Assembly: GCA_946480295.1 (NCBI GenBank)
Contig: CAMLIT010000018.1
Location: 1-50,435, forward strand
Reading direction: 5' to 3'
Length of the DNA: 50,435 bases
DNA from: an uncultured Gemmatimonadota bacterium
GTDB taxonomy: Bacteria; Gemmatimonadota; Gemmatimonadetes; Gemmatimonadales; Gemmatimonadaceae
Shown here: positions 1 through 8,859 of the stretch, piece after piece
Position numbering within the stretch: the first letter of the stretch is position 1
Layout of the letters: each line of letters opens with the position of its first letter
Program-made: the position numbers and the translations under genes
The notes under the pieces: generated by a model
Database searches by the model: none
What the model was told of the DNA's origin: nothing
Seen by the model: only the letters and a program-made list of their open reading frames with translations

Positions 1-363
1 CCTCTCGGCTACCTCGGTACCGTCGTCGTCGGCATCGCCTTCGGCGCCGGGTGGAGCCCCTGCATCGGCCCGATCCTCGGCGGCATCCTCACCTACACGG
101 CCACGCAGGCCGACCTCCAGCGCGGCCTCGTCATGCTCGCCGCCTACTCCCTCGGCCTCGCGCTCCCCTTCCTGGCGGCGGCGCTGGCGATCGACCGCTT
201 CATCTCCCTCTTCCGCCGCTTCAGCACGCACATGGTCTGGGTGACGCGCGCGTCGGGGGTGCTGATGATCGCCGTCGGCGTGCTGCTCATGACCAACTAC
301 CTGACCGCGATCTCGGCGGCGCTCCAGGGGCTGACCCCCGACGCGCTGCGCTCGCGACTCTGA
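1..363 (+). CDS. CcdA/DsbD-type thiol-disulfide transmembrane protein, C-terminal part (5' end outside window)
   Basis: The reading frame is open from the first base and stops with TGA at 361-363, giving about 120 residues. It contains the motif GWSPCIGPILGG near residue 18, the cysteine-bearing signature of a transmembrane helix in CcdA/DsbD proteins, followed by two further hydrophobic segments (LAAYSLGLALPFLAAALAI and ASGVLMIAVGVLLMTNYL). Family members carry electrons from cytoplasmic thioredoxin across the inner membrane for cytochrome c maturation or periplasmic disulfide reduction. The N-terminal half with the partner cysteine is missing, so the exact subfamily cannot be decided. It is convergent with the response regulator gene, 54 bp away. 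Confidence 0.85.
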   Translation, partial: PLGYLGTVVVGIAFGAGWSPCIGPILGGILTYTATQADLQRGLVMLAAYSLGLALPFLAAALAIDRFISLFRRFSTHMVWVTRASGVLMIAVGVLLMTNYLTAISAALQGLTPDALRSRL

Positions 364-417
364 GCGCGGGCGGCGCGCCAGCCCGCGCGCCACCCGTCGC
401 CCTTCCCGGAGCGCCGA

Positions 418-915
418 CTAGGGCACCGCCTCTCCCAGCCAGATCCCGGCCTTCCGCAGCAGCTCGCGCGTCGGCACCGGCTTCAGGAGCACGTCCACGC
501 ATCCCAGGCGCGTGCAGCGCTCCACGATCGCCGGCTCGTCGTGCCCGGTGAGGGCCACGACCACGCCGACGTCCTGCCCCGCGTCCCGCAGACGCTCGAC
601 GATCGTCAGGCCGTCGCCGTCGGGCAGGGTGACGTCCAGCAGGACGAGGTCCGGCCGGTCCGCCGTGGCACGCGTGACCGCATCGGCGATGGTGCCGGCG
701 ACGGACACGCGGCGCCCCGTCTCCTCGAAAAGGATGCGCAACGCGCCGCTCACGAGCTCGTTGTCCTCGACGATGAGCACGTGTGGGCGCGCGTCGCGCG
801 CTTCCCCCGGAGCCGCCCCTTCGGGCGCCTCCTCAGTCTCGCTGCTGGTAGGGGATGGTGAAGAAGAATCGGCTCCCCCGGCCCAGCGCGCTCTCGACCC
901 AGATCCGTCCACCAT
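418..915 (-). CDS. Single-domain response regulator (receiver only)
   Basis: A receiver domain fills the C-terminal 120 residues: [11 protein letters not shown] has the acidic pocket, [11 protein letters not shown] the phosphoacceptor Asp, ALTGHDE the switch Thr and LLKPV the invariant Lys. No DNA-binding or enzymatic output domain follows, so it probably acts through protein contacts or as a phosphate relay. The start is uncertain. The ATG at 915 has GGAG a few bases upstream and gives 165 residues, but overlaps the kinase gene by 83 bp. A GTG at 780 would give the bare receiver. GC-rich third positions continue upstream of 780, so an N-terminal extension is likely. It is last in a unit with the kinase and ABC exporter. 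Confidence 0.82.
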   Translation of the reverse strand: MVDGSGSRARWAGGADSSSPSPTSSETEEAPEGAAPGEARDARPHVLIVEDNELVSGALRILFEETGRRVSVAGTIADAVTRATADRPDLVLLDVTLPDGDGLTIVERLRDAGQDVGVVVALTGHDEPAIVERCTRLGCVDVLLKPVPTRELLRKAGIWLGEAVP

Positions 916-1666
916 GCAGCTCCACGAGTTTCCTGGCGATCGTGAGTCCAAGGCCCGTGCCATGGTGCGGACGGGCGGGAGTCGAGTCCACCTGCGCGAA
1001 CTCCCGGAAGATCAGGTCGTGATGCTCGGGGGCGATGCCCACGCCGGTGTCACCGACTTCGACGCAGAGCTCCTCGGTCTCGCCGTTCATCTGGCGCGAG
1101 GCACGCAGCCACACACGGCCGCCGATGGGCGTGAACTCGATCGCGTTGCCGAACAGGTTGCCGACGACGTGGGCGATCTTCTCCCGGTCGGCCGACACCG
1201 GCTGGAGGCTCGGCTCGACGTCGATGCTCAGCGAGATCCGCTTCTTCTGGAGGAGCGGCTCGTTGAGCGCGGTGACGTGCCGGAGCACCTCGCCCACCGG
1301 GAAGGTCGTCACGACGAGCGCGAGCTGGTTCGCCGAGCCGCGCGCGTACATGAGGATCTCGCCGACCTGGTCCAGGAGCTGGCGGCCGCCGTTGATGATG
1401 CCGCGGATGCTCTCCATCTGGCGGTCGTTCAACGGCCCGAGCAGCCCGTCGCGCAGTATCTCGGCGTGTGTGATGACGGCCGTCAGCGGCGTGCGCAGGT
1501 CGTGGGAGATGTTCGCCAGGAACTGCGTCTTGAGCGCGTCCCGGGCGCGCAGCTCGGCGATCTCCTCGGCGGCCTGCCGGAGCTGCGCTTCGAGTGCCGC
1601 GGCGCGCTGTTCCGGCGACGCGTTCATCACGTCGAGCGTGGTGCGGATGGTCTCAACGCGATTCAT
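833..1666 (-). CDS. Soluble sensor histidine kinase
   Basis: This 277-residue protein starts with a coiled-coil-like helix (residues 15-45), then the HisKA dimerisation domain with phosphoacceptor His55 in ISHDLRTP. The HATPase_c domain follows, with N box ([11 protein letters not shown]), G1 box (DTGVGIAP), F box (FREFAQVD) and G2 box (GTGLGLTIA). There is no transmembrane segment and no recognisable sensor domain, so any signal probably arrives through the N-terminal helix or a partner. Its ATG overlaps the TGA of the upstream ABC exporter gene (ATGA at 1663-1666), showing translational coupling. The response regulator gene overlaps its 3' end, making a compact exporter-kinase-regulator unit. 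Confidence 0.9.
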   Translation of the reverse strand: MNRVETIRTTLDVMNASPEQRAAALEAQLRQAAEEIAELRARDALKTQFLANISHDLRTPLTAVITHAEILRDGLLGPLNDRQMESIRGIINGGRQLLDQVGEILMYARGSANQLALVVTTFPVGEVLRHVTALNEPLLQKKRISLSIDVEPSLQPVSADREKIAHVVGNLFGNAIEFTPIGGRVWLRASRQMNGETEELCVEVGDTGVGIAPEHHDLIFREFAQVDSTPARPHHGTGLGLTIARKLVELHGGRIWVESALGRGSRFFFTIPYQQRD

Positions 1667-3489
1667 GCGTCCATTCTACCGTCGCGAGCGGTCTCTGCCA
1701 ATGCGTCCTCGTCTTCCTCGTCGATGGATTCTTCGAGCAGCTGACGGTTGAGGAGTGACCAGTATCGGCCTCCCGCCGCCAGCAGCTCCTCGTGCCGCCC
1801 CTGCTCCACGATGCGTCCCTCGTCCAGGACAACGATCCATGTCGCGTCCCGGATGGCACTTACGCGGTGCGAAGCTATCAGCGCTGTCCGGCCTGCGAGC
1901 GCTGTGCCAAGCGAATGGAGGATCTGCGCTTCCGTGTGCGTGTCCACGGCCGAGAGTGCATCGTCCAGCAGGACCACGTTCGGTCGACGCGCCAGAGCCC
2001 GAGCCAGCGCGGCGCGCTGCTTCTGTCCACCGGAGAGATTGATACCGCGCTCGCCCAGCATGGTTTCATACTGGCCGGGGAAGCTCTCGATGGTCTCGGC
2101 GAGCTGGGCGATTTGCGCCGCCCAGCGTCCGGTGCCGACGTCCCGACTGCCGTAGGAGAGATTCGCGTCCATCGTCTCCCCGAAGAGGAAGCTCTCCTGT
2201 GGGACGTACCCGATCTCCTCGCGCAGCGCCGAGATCGGCAGCTCGCGGATCGGGACGCCGTCCATGAGGATCTCGCCTTCCTGCGGATCGTACAGGCGCG
2301 GGATGAGATCCATGAGCGCGCTCTTCCCCGACCCGGTGGCGCCGACGACGCCGACGGTGGAACCGGCGGGGGCGGTGAAGGAGATGTGGCGCAGCACCCA
2401 GCGCTCCTCCTCCCCTTCGGTCGCCGGGTACTTGAAGCCGACATCGCGGAACTCGATCGTCCGCCCGCCGCCGTTGACCGGCGGCAGGGCGCGCGGCTCG
2501 CCCGGCTGCGAGAGCGCGGGGATGGCGTCGAGGATGTCGAGCAGCCGGCTCATGGACGCCGCGCCGCGCTGGACGAGGTTGATGACCCAGCCGAGCGCGA
2601 TGAGGGGCCAGGTGAGCATGCCGAGGTAGAGCCCGAAGGCGACGAACGAGCCGACGGAGATCACGCCGCGCAGCGTCAGCGCGCCGCCGAAGGCGAGCAC
2701 CGCCACCATCCCGAGCCCGGCGAGGAGGGAGAAGGAGGGGTTCATCGCGCCGTAGAGGTGCACGAGGCGCATGTTCTTCTCGAGGTACTGCTCGTTGAGC
2801 ACGCGCCAGCGGTCGATCTCGGCATCCTCCTGCCGGTAGGCGCGCACGACGCGCACGCCGGCGATGTTCTCCTGCGCGAGCGTGGTCATCGCGCCGAAGT
2901 GTTCCTGGACGGCCTCGAAGCGGTCGTGGATGGCGCGGCCGAGGGAGATGGCGAGCACCGGGAGGAGCACCATCGGCACGACGGCGAGGAGCGTCAGGCG
3001 TCCGTCGATGCGGATCATGAAATAGAGCGCGAACGCGCCGCCGGCGATGGTGTTCGCCAGGTACATGATCGCCGGACCGGCGGCCATGCGCACCGCGCTC
3101 AGGTCGTTCGTCAGCCGGGCCATGAGGTCGCCGGTGCGCATGCGCGTGTAGTACGCCGTGTCGAGCGTCTCGAGCTGGCGGAACAGGTCGTTGCGCAGGT
3201 CGAACTCGATCCAGCGGCTCACGCCGTTGAGCAGCTCGCGCATCGTGTAGCGGAAGGTGCCGCCGAGGAACGAGAGGCCGATCATCGCCGCGGCGAGCCA
3301 CCAGATCTCGCGCAGCGCCGCGTGGGCGCGGATGTCGTCGAGCGCGCGACGGAGATACCACGGGACGACACTCGCGAAGCCCGCCGCGCCGGCGACCACG
3401 GCGAGGCCCAGTAGCACGCGCAGCCGGTATGGGCGATAATACGGAAGGAGCCTGCGAAGGGACCTCATCGCTGGCATCTGGCTTGCCAC
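1663..3489 (-). CDS. ABC exporter half-transporter (MsbA/LmrA-like)
   Basis: The 608-residue protein has an N-terminal membrane domain of about six helices (residues 20-310) and a C-terminal ATPase domain. The ATPase shows Walker A GATGSGKS, a Q loop ([10 protein letters not shown]), signature LSGGQKQR, Walker B VVLLDDAL and the H-loop ASHR. This is the classic fused exporter half that works as a dimer to export lipids, peptides or drugs; the substrate cannot be read from sequence. The GTG start at 3489 is preceded by GAGGAG at good spacing. It heads the operon with the histidine kinase and response regulator, an arrangement that could couple export to a signalling response. Divergent from the lipoprotein gene at 3592. 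Confidence 0.93.
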   Translation of the reverse strand: MASQMPAMRSLRRLLPYYRPYRLRVLLGLAVVAGAAGFASVVPWYLRRALDDIRAHAALREIWWLAAAMIGLSFLGGTFRYTMRELLNGVSRWIEFDLRNDLFRQLETLDTAYYTRMRTGDLMARLTNDLSAVRMAAGPAIMYLANTIAGGAFALYFMIRIDGRLTLLAVVPMVLLPVLAISLGRAIHDRFEAVQEHFGAMTTLAQENIAGVRVVRAYRQEDAEIDRWRVLNEQYLEKNMRLVHLYGAMNPSFSLLAGLGMVAVLAFGGALTLRGVISVGSFVAFGLYLGMLTWPLIALGWVINLVQRGAASMSRLLDILDAIPALSQPGEPRALPPVNGGGRTIEFRDVGFKYPATEGEEERWVLRHISFTAPAGSTVGVVGATGSGKSALMDLIPRLYDPQEGEILMDGVPIRELPISALREEIGYVPQESFLFGETMDANLSYGSRDVGTGRWAAQIAQLAETIESFPGQYETMLGERGINLSGGQKQRAALARALARRPNVVLLDDALSAVDTHTEAQILHSLGTALAGRTALIASHRVSAIRDATWIVVLDEGRIVEQGRHEELLAAGGRYWSLLNRQLLEESIDEEDEDALAETARDGRMDA

Positions 3490-3591
3490 TCGTCAACTCC
3501 TCAGGTCGGTCGCTGCCGCGAGCGGGCCGCACGAGGCGGCGCGCCGCGATCTGCGGATCACGTAGGCGCACTCACTCAAGGAGGCTTCTCC

Positions 3592-4476
3592 ATGGTGCAA
3601 TATACCGGGCGTCTGGGAGTGTCGCTCGCCATGGCCGCCGCGCTGATGCTCGGCGCGTGCCGTTCCGACAAGGCGCCGTCCGACACCACGCTCACGGCGG
3701 ACAGCTCGCTGAGCCGACAGCTCGCCAGCGCGGGCGCGTCCACGCAGCCGCAGCTCCAGGATACCGCCGTCACGCAGCCGTCGGCCGCGCCGACGACCGC
3801 TGCTCCCGCGCCCGCGCCGACGACGCGCGAGCGCCGCACCGCGCCGCGCACGCCGACGCGCACCCCGACGACGCAGACGGAGACGCGCACGCGGAGCGGC
3901 AACGTCGTGACGCACAACCCGTCGGGCGGGGCGGCGACGGGCGGCGGCGCGGTCGGGATGATCCCGGCCGGCGCGACGCTCACGCTGAACTCGAACTCGC
4001 GCGTCTGCACGAACACCAACAAGGTCGGCGATCACGTCACCGCCTCGGTCGCCGAGGCCGTGACGGGGAGCAACGGCGCGGTGATCCCGGCGGGCGCCAC
4101 GGTCTCGCTCACGGTGACGGGGCTCAAGCGCAGCGAGAACGTCAACGACAAGATCGTGATGGAGTTCGCCGTGAACTCCGTCTCCTTCGGCGGGCACACG
4201 TATCCGCTGAACGCGACGGTGGAATCGGCGACGATCGACCGGGTGAAGAACCAGCCGTCTTCGAAGGACGCGCAGAAGGTCGCCATCGGCGCGGCCGTCG
4301 GCGCGATCGCCGGCCGGATCCTCGGCAAGAGCACCAAGGGCGCGGTGATCGGCGGCGCCGCCGGTGCCGCCGCCGGCGCCGCGACCGCGGCCGCGACGTC
4401 GAACTACGAGGGGTGCGTGCCGTCGGGCGGGAAGATCGTCGTGAAGCTCAACGAGGCGGCACAGGTACGCGCGTAG
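3592..4476 (+). CDS. Predicted lipoprotein with C-terminal glycine zipper
   Basis: The 294-residue product begins with a type II signal peptide ending in lipobox LGAC (Cys about residue 23), so it should be lipid-anchored. A long Thr/Ala/Pro-rich low-complexity linker (about residues 45-120) leads to a globular part (about 120-220) with repeated IPAGATL/IPAGATV motifs. A glycine-zipper hairpin (about 228-270: AIGAAVGAIAG, IGGAAGAAAGAA) could insert into a membrane or mediate oligomerisation. AAGGAGG lies just upstream of the ATG at 3592. The function is unknown; glycine-zipper lipoproteins of the SlyB/17 kDa-antigen style are structural envelope proteins. It is followed directly by the heptamer repeat array. 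Confidence 0.8.
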   Translation: MVQYTGRLGVSLAMAAALMLGACRSDKAPSDTTLTADSSLSRQLASAGASTQPQLQDTAVTQPSAAPTTAAPAPAPTTRERRTAPRTPTRTPTTQTETRTRSGNVVTHNPSGGAATGGGAVGMIPAGATLTLNSNSRVCTNTNKVGDHVTASVAEAVTGSNGAVIPAGATVSLTVTGLKRSENVNDKIVMEFAVNSVSFGGHTYPLNATVESATIDRVKNQPSSKDAQKVAIGAAVGAIAGRILGKSTKGAVIGGAAGAAAGAATAAATSNYEGCVPSGGKIVVKLNEAAQVRA

Positions 4477-4479
4477 AAG

Positions 4480-4713
4480 ACTGCGGAGTGCGGACTGCCT
4501 CTCGACTGCGTACTGCGGACTGCCTCTCGACTGCGTACTGCGGACTGCGGACCTTACTTCGAACTTCGCACTTCGTACTGACGACGCGGGCCCCGGAATC
4601 CGGGGCCCGTGTACGTAGTAGGCAATGCGCAGTGACGTTCGCAGTCCCAAATACGCAGTGAGGTTCGCAGTACGCAGTGAGGTTCGCAGTCCGCAGTACG
4701 CAGTCTCGAACTG
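4480..4713. repeat. Heptamer repeat array A: opposed arms flanking a hairpin
   Basis: The left arm (4480-4581) is a run of 7-bp units of the form ACTGCGN and then ACTTCGN, with CTCTCG spacers in a 25-bp higher-order unit that occurs twice. The right arm (4627-4713) is the reverse-complement type, CGCAGTN units separated by AGGTT. The arms can pair with each other around the perfect GC hairpin at 4587-4609. It fills the gap between the convergent lipoprotein and ggt genes. The same units occur at 18171-18355. Confidence 0.9.
4587..4609. terminator. GC hairpin between convergent genes
   Basis: A perfect 10-bp stem CGGGCCCCGG / CCGGGGCCCG with loop AAT lies between the lipoprotein gene and ggt, at the centre of the two heptamer arms. 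There is no clear U-tract on either strand, so it may act as a bidirectional terminator or simply as the apex of the longer repeat hairpin. Confidence 0.6.
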
Positions 4714-4714
4714 C

Positions 4715-6529
4715 TCAGTACCCGATCGGCTCCCCCGAGCTCCGCGGATCGCTCATCCCCTCGTATCCCCCCTCCACTCTCATCACCGCGTTCACCAGCC
4801 CCACGTTCCCGATCTCGCTCACCGTCCATCCCATCGCCTTGAGCGAGTCGACCACCGCGTCCGACAGGCCGTCCTGCTCGTAGAGGAGCTTGTCGGGGAG
4901 CGACTGGTCGTGGATGCGCGGGGCGCTCACGGCGTCGGAGAGGATCATGTGGTGGTCGAGCACGTTCAGGATCACCTGCGACGTGCTCGTGATGATGCGC
5001 GGGCCGCCGCGGCTGCCGACGGCGAGCAGGAGCTTCCCGTCGCGGTCGAGGACGATCGTCGGCGACATCGCGCTCAGCGGCCGCTTGCCCGGCGCCACCG
5101 CGTTCGCCTCCCCCTGCACGAGGCCGAACATGTTCGGCGCGCCCGGCTTCGTCGCGAAGTCGTCCATCTCGTCGTTCATGAAGAAGCCCGCGCCGGGGAT
5201 GTAGACGCCCGAGCCGTAGAGCGCGTTGAGCGTGTACGTCATCGCCACCGCGTTCCCCCGCGCGTCGGCCACCGAGAAGTGGGTCGTCTCCGTCCCCTCG
5301 CTCGCCCCCGCGGCGCTCGCGCCGTGCATCCGCTGCATCACCTCGCTCGTCGGCGTCGCGTGGTCGGGGGCGATCGTCGCCCGGAGCGACGCCGCGTACG
5401 GCTTGCTCGTGAGCTGCGCGATCGGCACCGGATAGAACGCGGGGTCGGCGATCTTCTCGTTCCGGTCGACGAACGCGCGCTGGTACGCGGACGCCAGCTC
5501 GTGCGTGTACTTCGTGCTCCCGAAGGGGGGCAGGGAACCGAACCCCTCGAGGATGTTGAGCGACTCGGTGATCGTCACCCCGCCCGACGACGACGGCGGC
5601 ATCGTCAGCAGGGTGTAGCCGCGATACGTCGACCGGATCGGGTCGCGCCACTCCGCCCGGTAGTGGGCGAGGTCGGCCTCGGTGATGATCCCGCCGAGCC
5701 GCTTCTCCTCCGCCGCGACGAGCCGCGCCGTCTCGCCGTGGTAGAAGCCGTCGGCGCCCCGCGCCGCGATCCGGCGCAGCGTGCGCGCGAGGTCCGGCTG
5801 CCGCAGGAGGCTCCCCGCCGGCAGCGGCTTGCCCCCAGGGAGGAACACCGACGCGCCCGCATAACGAGCGATGAGCGGCGCGTTCCCGGCGAGCGACCGC
5901 GCGAACGCGCTGTCCACGACGAACCCCTGCTCGGCGTAGCGGATCGCCGGCGCCATCACCTTCGCGAGGGGCATCGTGCCGTACCGCGCCAGCGCCGCCG
6001 TCAGCCCCGCCACCGTGCCCGGCACCCCGGAGGCGAGCGGGCCGACGATGCTCCGGTTGGTGGGCTTCCCCGAGGCGTCGAGATACATGTCGTGCGTCGC
6101 GGCGAGGGGCGCCATCTCCCGGAAGTCGATCGCCGCGCTGCGGCCGTCCGCCAGGTGGATGACCATGTAGCCGCCCCCGCCCAGGTTCCCCGCCTCGGGA
6201 TAGACCACCGCGAGCGCGAAGCCCACCGCGACGGCGGCGTCGACGGCGTTGCCGCCCTGGCGCATGATCTCCACCCCCGCCTGGCTCGCCAGCGGCGCGT
6301 CGCTCGCCACGATGGCGTGCTCGGCGAACACCGCGCGGCGTCCCGCCTTGAACGGCCAGTCCTCGGGAAAGACCGCCGGCCGCCGGTCGCCGGTGTACGT
6401 CGCCGGACCGAGGTCCGGCTGGCGCGCCGGGGTGCCGACGTCGGTCGCCGAGGTGGCGGGCGTCGGCGGCGGCGCGTGATGGCAGGCGGAGAGCGCCGCG
6501 AGGGCGGCGAGGAGCAGCAGTCTCTTCAT
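4715..6529 (-). CDS. ggt: Gamma-glutamyltranspeptidase (lipoprotein form)
   Basis: The enzyme cleaves gamma-glutamyl bonds of glutathione and related compounds in the periplasm; it is made as a precursor that self-cleaves. The chosen ATG at 6529 gives a lipoprotein signal with lipobox LSAC (Cys16) and a 604-residue product of normal family length. The autoprocessing motif TTHFSV is present, with the nucleophile Thr at about residue 415, followed by the conserved GNAVAMTYTLN and NDEMDDF segments of the small subunit. The large-subunit motif ASDAPLASQAGVEIM with GGNAVDAAVA is also intact. An in-frame start 69 bp upstream would hide the signal peptide. Divergent from murQ. Confidence 0.95.
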   Translation of the reverse strand: MKRLLLLAALAALSACHHAPPPTPATSATDVGTPARQPDLGPATYTGDRRPAVFPEDWPFKAGRRAVFAEHAIVASDAPLASQAGVEIMRQGGNAVDAAVAVGFALAVVYPEAGNLGGGGYMVIHLADGRSAAIDFREMAPLAATHDMYLDASGKPTNRSIVGPLASGVPGTVAGLTAALARYGTMPLAKVMAPAIRYAEQGFVVDSAFARSLAGNAPLIARYAGASVFLPGGKPLPAGSLLRQPDLARTLRRIAARGADGFYHGETARLVAAEEKRLGGIITEADLAHYRAEWRDPIRSTYRGYTLLTMPPSSSGGVTITESLNILEGFGSLPPFGSTKYTHELASAYQRAFVDRNEKIADPAFYPVPIAQLTSKPYAASLRATIAPDHATPTSEVMQRMHGASAAGASEGTETTHFSVADARGNAVAMTYTLNALYGSGVYIPGAGFFMNDEMDDFATKPGAPNMFGLVQGEANAVAPGKRPLSAMSPTIVLDRDGKLLLAVGSRGGPRIITSTSQVILNVLDHHMILSDAVSAPRIHDQSLPDKLLYEQDGLSDAVVDSLKAMGWTVSEIGNVGLVNAVMRVEGGYEGMSDPRSSGEPIGY

Positions 6530-6787
6530 CGGTCCGTGTGGCTCGCGAGAGTGGTGACCGGCGATGGCGGGTGCGCCCGGCGCGCCCGGCGCCGCCACGG
6601 AAGATGATGCCGCGCGCTCCCCGCGGGAACCGTCGCGCCGCGTCGCGCGCCGCTGCCCATGGCTCCGCTACCGTTGGATGCCGGCGCTCCCTAATGTACC
6701 TACACCCGGGCCGCGGACTCGACGTGAAGGGTCGCCGCCGGCGACCGACGATCACCGCGCGCCTCGCCCGTGCGAACTCCCGCCGAG

Positions 6788-7702
6788 ATGTCACTGGACC
6801 CCCGCATCACCGAACGCCGCAACCCGCGCACCGCGGGGATCGATCTCGCCTCCCCCCTCGAGATCGTGGACCTCATCAACGCCGAGGATCGCACCGTCGC
6901 CGACGCGGTGGCGAGCCAGCGCGAGCCGATCGCCCAAGCGGTCGCCGTCGCCGAGGAGACCTTCCGCCGCGGCGGGCGCCTCTTCTACGTCGGCGCGGGC
7001 ACCTCCGGCCGCCTCGGCGTGCTCGACGCCTCCGAGATGCCGCCGACCTACGGCACCGATCCGGAGATGGTGCAGGGGATCATCGCCGGCGGCCACAAGG
7101 CGCTCACGCGGTCGCAGGAGAACGCCGAGGATCGCCTCCCCGCCGCCGTCGAGGACCTCGACGCGCACGGCGTGCGCGCCGGGGACTTCGTCGTCGGCAT
7201 CGCGGCCTCCGGCACCACGCCCTACGTGCGGCGCGCGCTCGCCCACGCGAGGGAGCTCGGCGCGCGCACGGCGCTCGTCGCCTGCTCGCCGCCGCCTGAC
7301 GAGACGCTCGCCCACGTCGACATCCTCATCCTCGCCATCACCGGCCCGGAGGTCGTCACCGGCTCGACGCGCATGAAGGCGGGGACGGCGACGAAGCTGA
7401 TCCTCAACACCATCACCACCGGGGCGATGATTCGCCTCGGCAAGACGTACGGCAACCTGATGGTGGACCTCCGCGCGACGAACGAGAAGCTGCGCGACCG
7501 CAGCCAGCGCATCCTCATGGAGGTCTGCGGGGTGGACCGCGAGGGCGCGCGCGACCTCCTCGAGCGCTCGGGCGGGATCGTGAAGACGGCGATCGTCATG
7601 CACTTCCTCGGCGCCTCGCGCGAGGAGGCGGAGCGCGCGCTCGCGAAGCACGGCGGCATCATCCGCCGCGTCGTGAACCGTCCGCCGCCGCCCGTGCGCT
7701 GA
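6788..7702 (+). CDS. murQ: N-acetylmuramic acid 6-phosphate etherase
   Basis: MurQ removes the lactyl ether from MurNAc-6-phosphate to give GlcNAc-6-phosphate in peptidoglycan recycling. The 304-residue protein has the SIS sugar-isomerase fold and hallmark segments: TERRNPRTAGID at the N-terminus, FYVGAGTSGRLGVLDASE (phosphosugar site), IAGG, GIAASGTTPYV, and the TGSTRMKAGTATKLILN signature with catalytic-region residues. I chose the ATG at 6788 (MSLDPRIT) over an in-frame GTG 18 bp upstream; neither has a good Shine-Dalgarno sequence. The stop is 2 bp from the anmK start, so the two are co-transcribed and form one recycling step pair. Confidence 0.97.
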   Translation: MSLDPRITERRNPRTAGIDLASPLEIVDLINAEDRTVADAVASQREPIAQAVAVAEETFRRGGRLFYVGAGTSGRLGVLDASEMPPTYGTDPEMVQGIIAGGHKALTRSQENAEDRLPAAVEDLDAHGVRAGDFVVGIAASGTTPYVRRALAHARELGARTALVACSPPPDETLAHVDILILAITGPEVVTGSTRMKAGTATKLILNTITTGAMIRLGKTYGNLMVDLRATNEKLRDRSQRILMEVCGVDREGARDLLERSGGIVKTAIVMHFLGASREEAERALAKHGGIIRRVVNRPPPPVR

Positions 7703-7704
7703 GC

Positions 7705-8847
7705 ATGTCCACGGTCGAGCGGTCGCCGGCGTACCTCGGGCTGATGTCGGGCACCTCGCTCGACGGGATCTCGGCGGCGGTCGTGCGCTTCCTGCCGGCC
7801 GAGGGGATCCGGCTCGTGCCGCAGCTCCTCGCCTACACGGTGAGCCCGTACCCGGCGGCGCGCCGCGAGCGGCTCCAGCGGGCGATGCAGGGCGCGACCG
7901 CCGCCGAGTACTGCCGGCTCGCCTTCGACGTCGGCGAGTGGCTCGCCGAGGCGGCGGTCGCCGTGCTCGCCGAGGCAGGAATCCCGCGGGGCGAGGTGCG
8001 CGCCATCGGGTCGCACGGCCAGACGCTGTGGCACGAGCCCGGGCACTCCACCTGGCAGCTCGGCGAGGCGGCGGTGATCGCCGAGCGCACGGGGATCGAC
8101 GTCGTGAGCGATTTTCGCGTGCGCGACGTGGCGGCGGGCGGGCAGGGGGCGCCGCTCGTGCCCGTCGCCGACGCGCGCCTCTTCGCCGGCGAAGACTGGC
8201 GCGCGCTCCAGAACATCGGCGGCATCGGCAACGTCACCGTCGTGCCGCCCGGCGGCGTGCTCGACGGGGTGCGCGCGTTCGACACCGGCCCTGGCGTGGT
8301 CGTGCTCGACGCGGTCGTGCGGCTGCTCTTCCCGGACTACCGCTTCGACGAGGAGGGGCACCTCGCGCGCGCCGGCACGCCGATCGGCGCGGTGGTGGAC
8401 GAGCTGCTCGCCGCGCCGTACTTCGCCAGCCCGCCCCCGAAGTCCACCGGGCGCGAGCTGTTCGACGCGGCCTACGTCGCGCGCCTCGTCGCCCGCTGCC
8501 GCGAGGTCGCGCCGGCGGCGACGCCTAACGACATCGTCGCCACGGCCACCGCCCTCACCGCGCGCAGCATCGCCGATGCCTACCGCCGCTTCCTCCCCGA
8601 GCCGGTGACGGAGGTGCTGCTCTCCGGCGGGGGGGCGCACAACCCGGCGCTCGTCGACCTGATCGCCCGGGAGCTCGCCCCGATGCGCGTGCGCTCGTTC
8701 GACGAGGTCTACTTCGACGGCGAGGCCAAGGAGGCGGTGGCCTTCGCGCTCCTCGCGCACCTGCACGTGCGCGGCGAGCCGGGGAACGTGGCGCGGGCGA
8801 CCGGCGCGCGCGGCCCGCGCGTCCTCGGCAAGCTCACCCCGGCCTGA
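7705..8847 (+). CDS. anmK: Anhydro-N-acetylmuramic acid kinase
   Basis: AnmK opens and phosphorylates 1,6-anhydro-MurNAc to MurNAc-6-phosphate, the substrate of MurQ encoded just upstream. The 380-residue protein has the family start YLGLMSGTSLDGISAAVV (phosphate-binding motif), GSHGQTLWHEP, DFRVRDVAAGGQGAPLVP, NIGGIGNVT, FDTGPG and the C-terminal LLSGGGAHNP. All ASKHA-fold landmarks are intact and the length is typical. The start lies 2 bp after the murQ stop. Its end is 12 bp from the end of the convergent protease gene. Confidence 0.97.
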   Translation: MSTVERSPAYLGLMSGTSLDGISAAVVRFLPAEGIRLVPQLLAYTVSPYPAARRERLQRAMQGATAAEYCRLAFDVGEWLAEAAVAVLAEAGIPRGEVRAIGSHGQTLWHEPGHSTWQLGEAAVIAERTGIDVVSDFRVRDVAAGGQGAPLVPVADARLFAGEDWRALQNIGGIGNVTVVPPGGVLDGVRAFDTGPGVVVLDAVVRLLFPDYRFDEEGHLARAGTPIGAVVDELLAAPYFASPPPKSTGRELFDAAYVARLVARCREVAPAATPNDIVATATALTARSIADAYRRFLPEPVTEVLLSGGGAHNPALVDLIARELAPMRVRSFDEVYFDGEAKEAVAFALLAHLHVRGEPGNVARATGARGPRVLGKLTPA

Positions 8848-8859
8848 CCGGATCCGCGC

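Noticed and set aside
1792..3414. Long open frame antisense to the ABC exporter, and similar long antisense frames over most genes
   Set aside because: Such frames are expected in GC-rich DNA. Their translations are Arg/Ala/His-rich, with no domains, and oppose genes with clear motifs.
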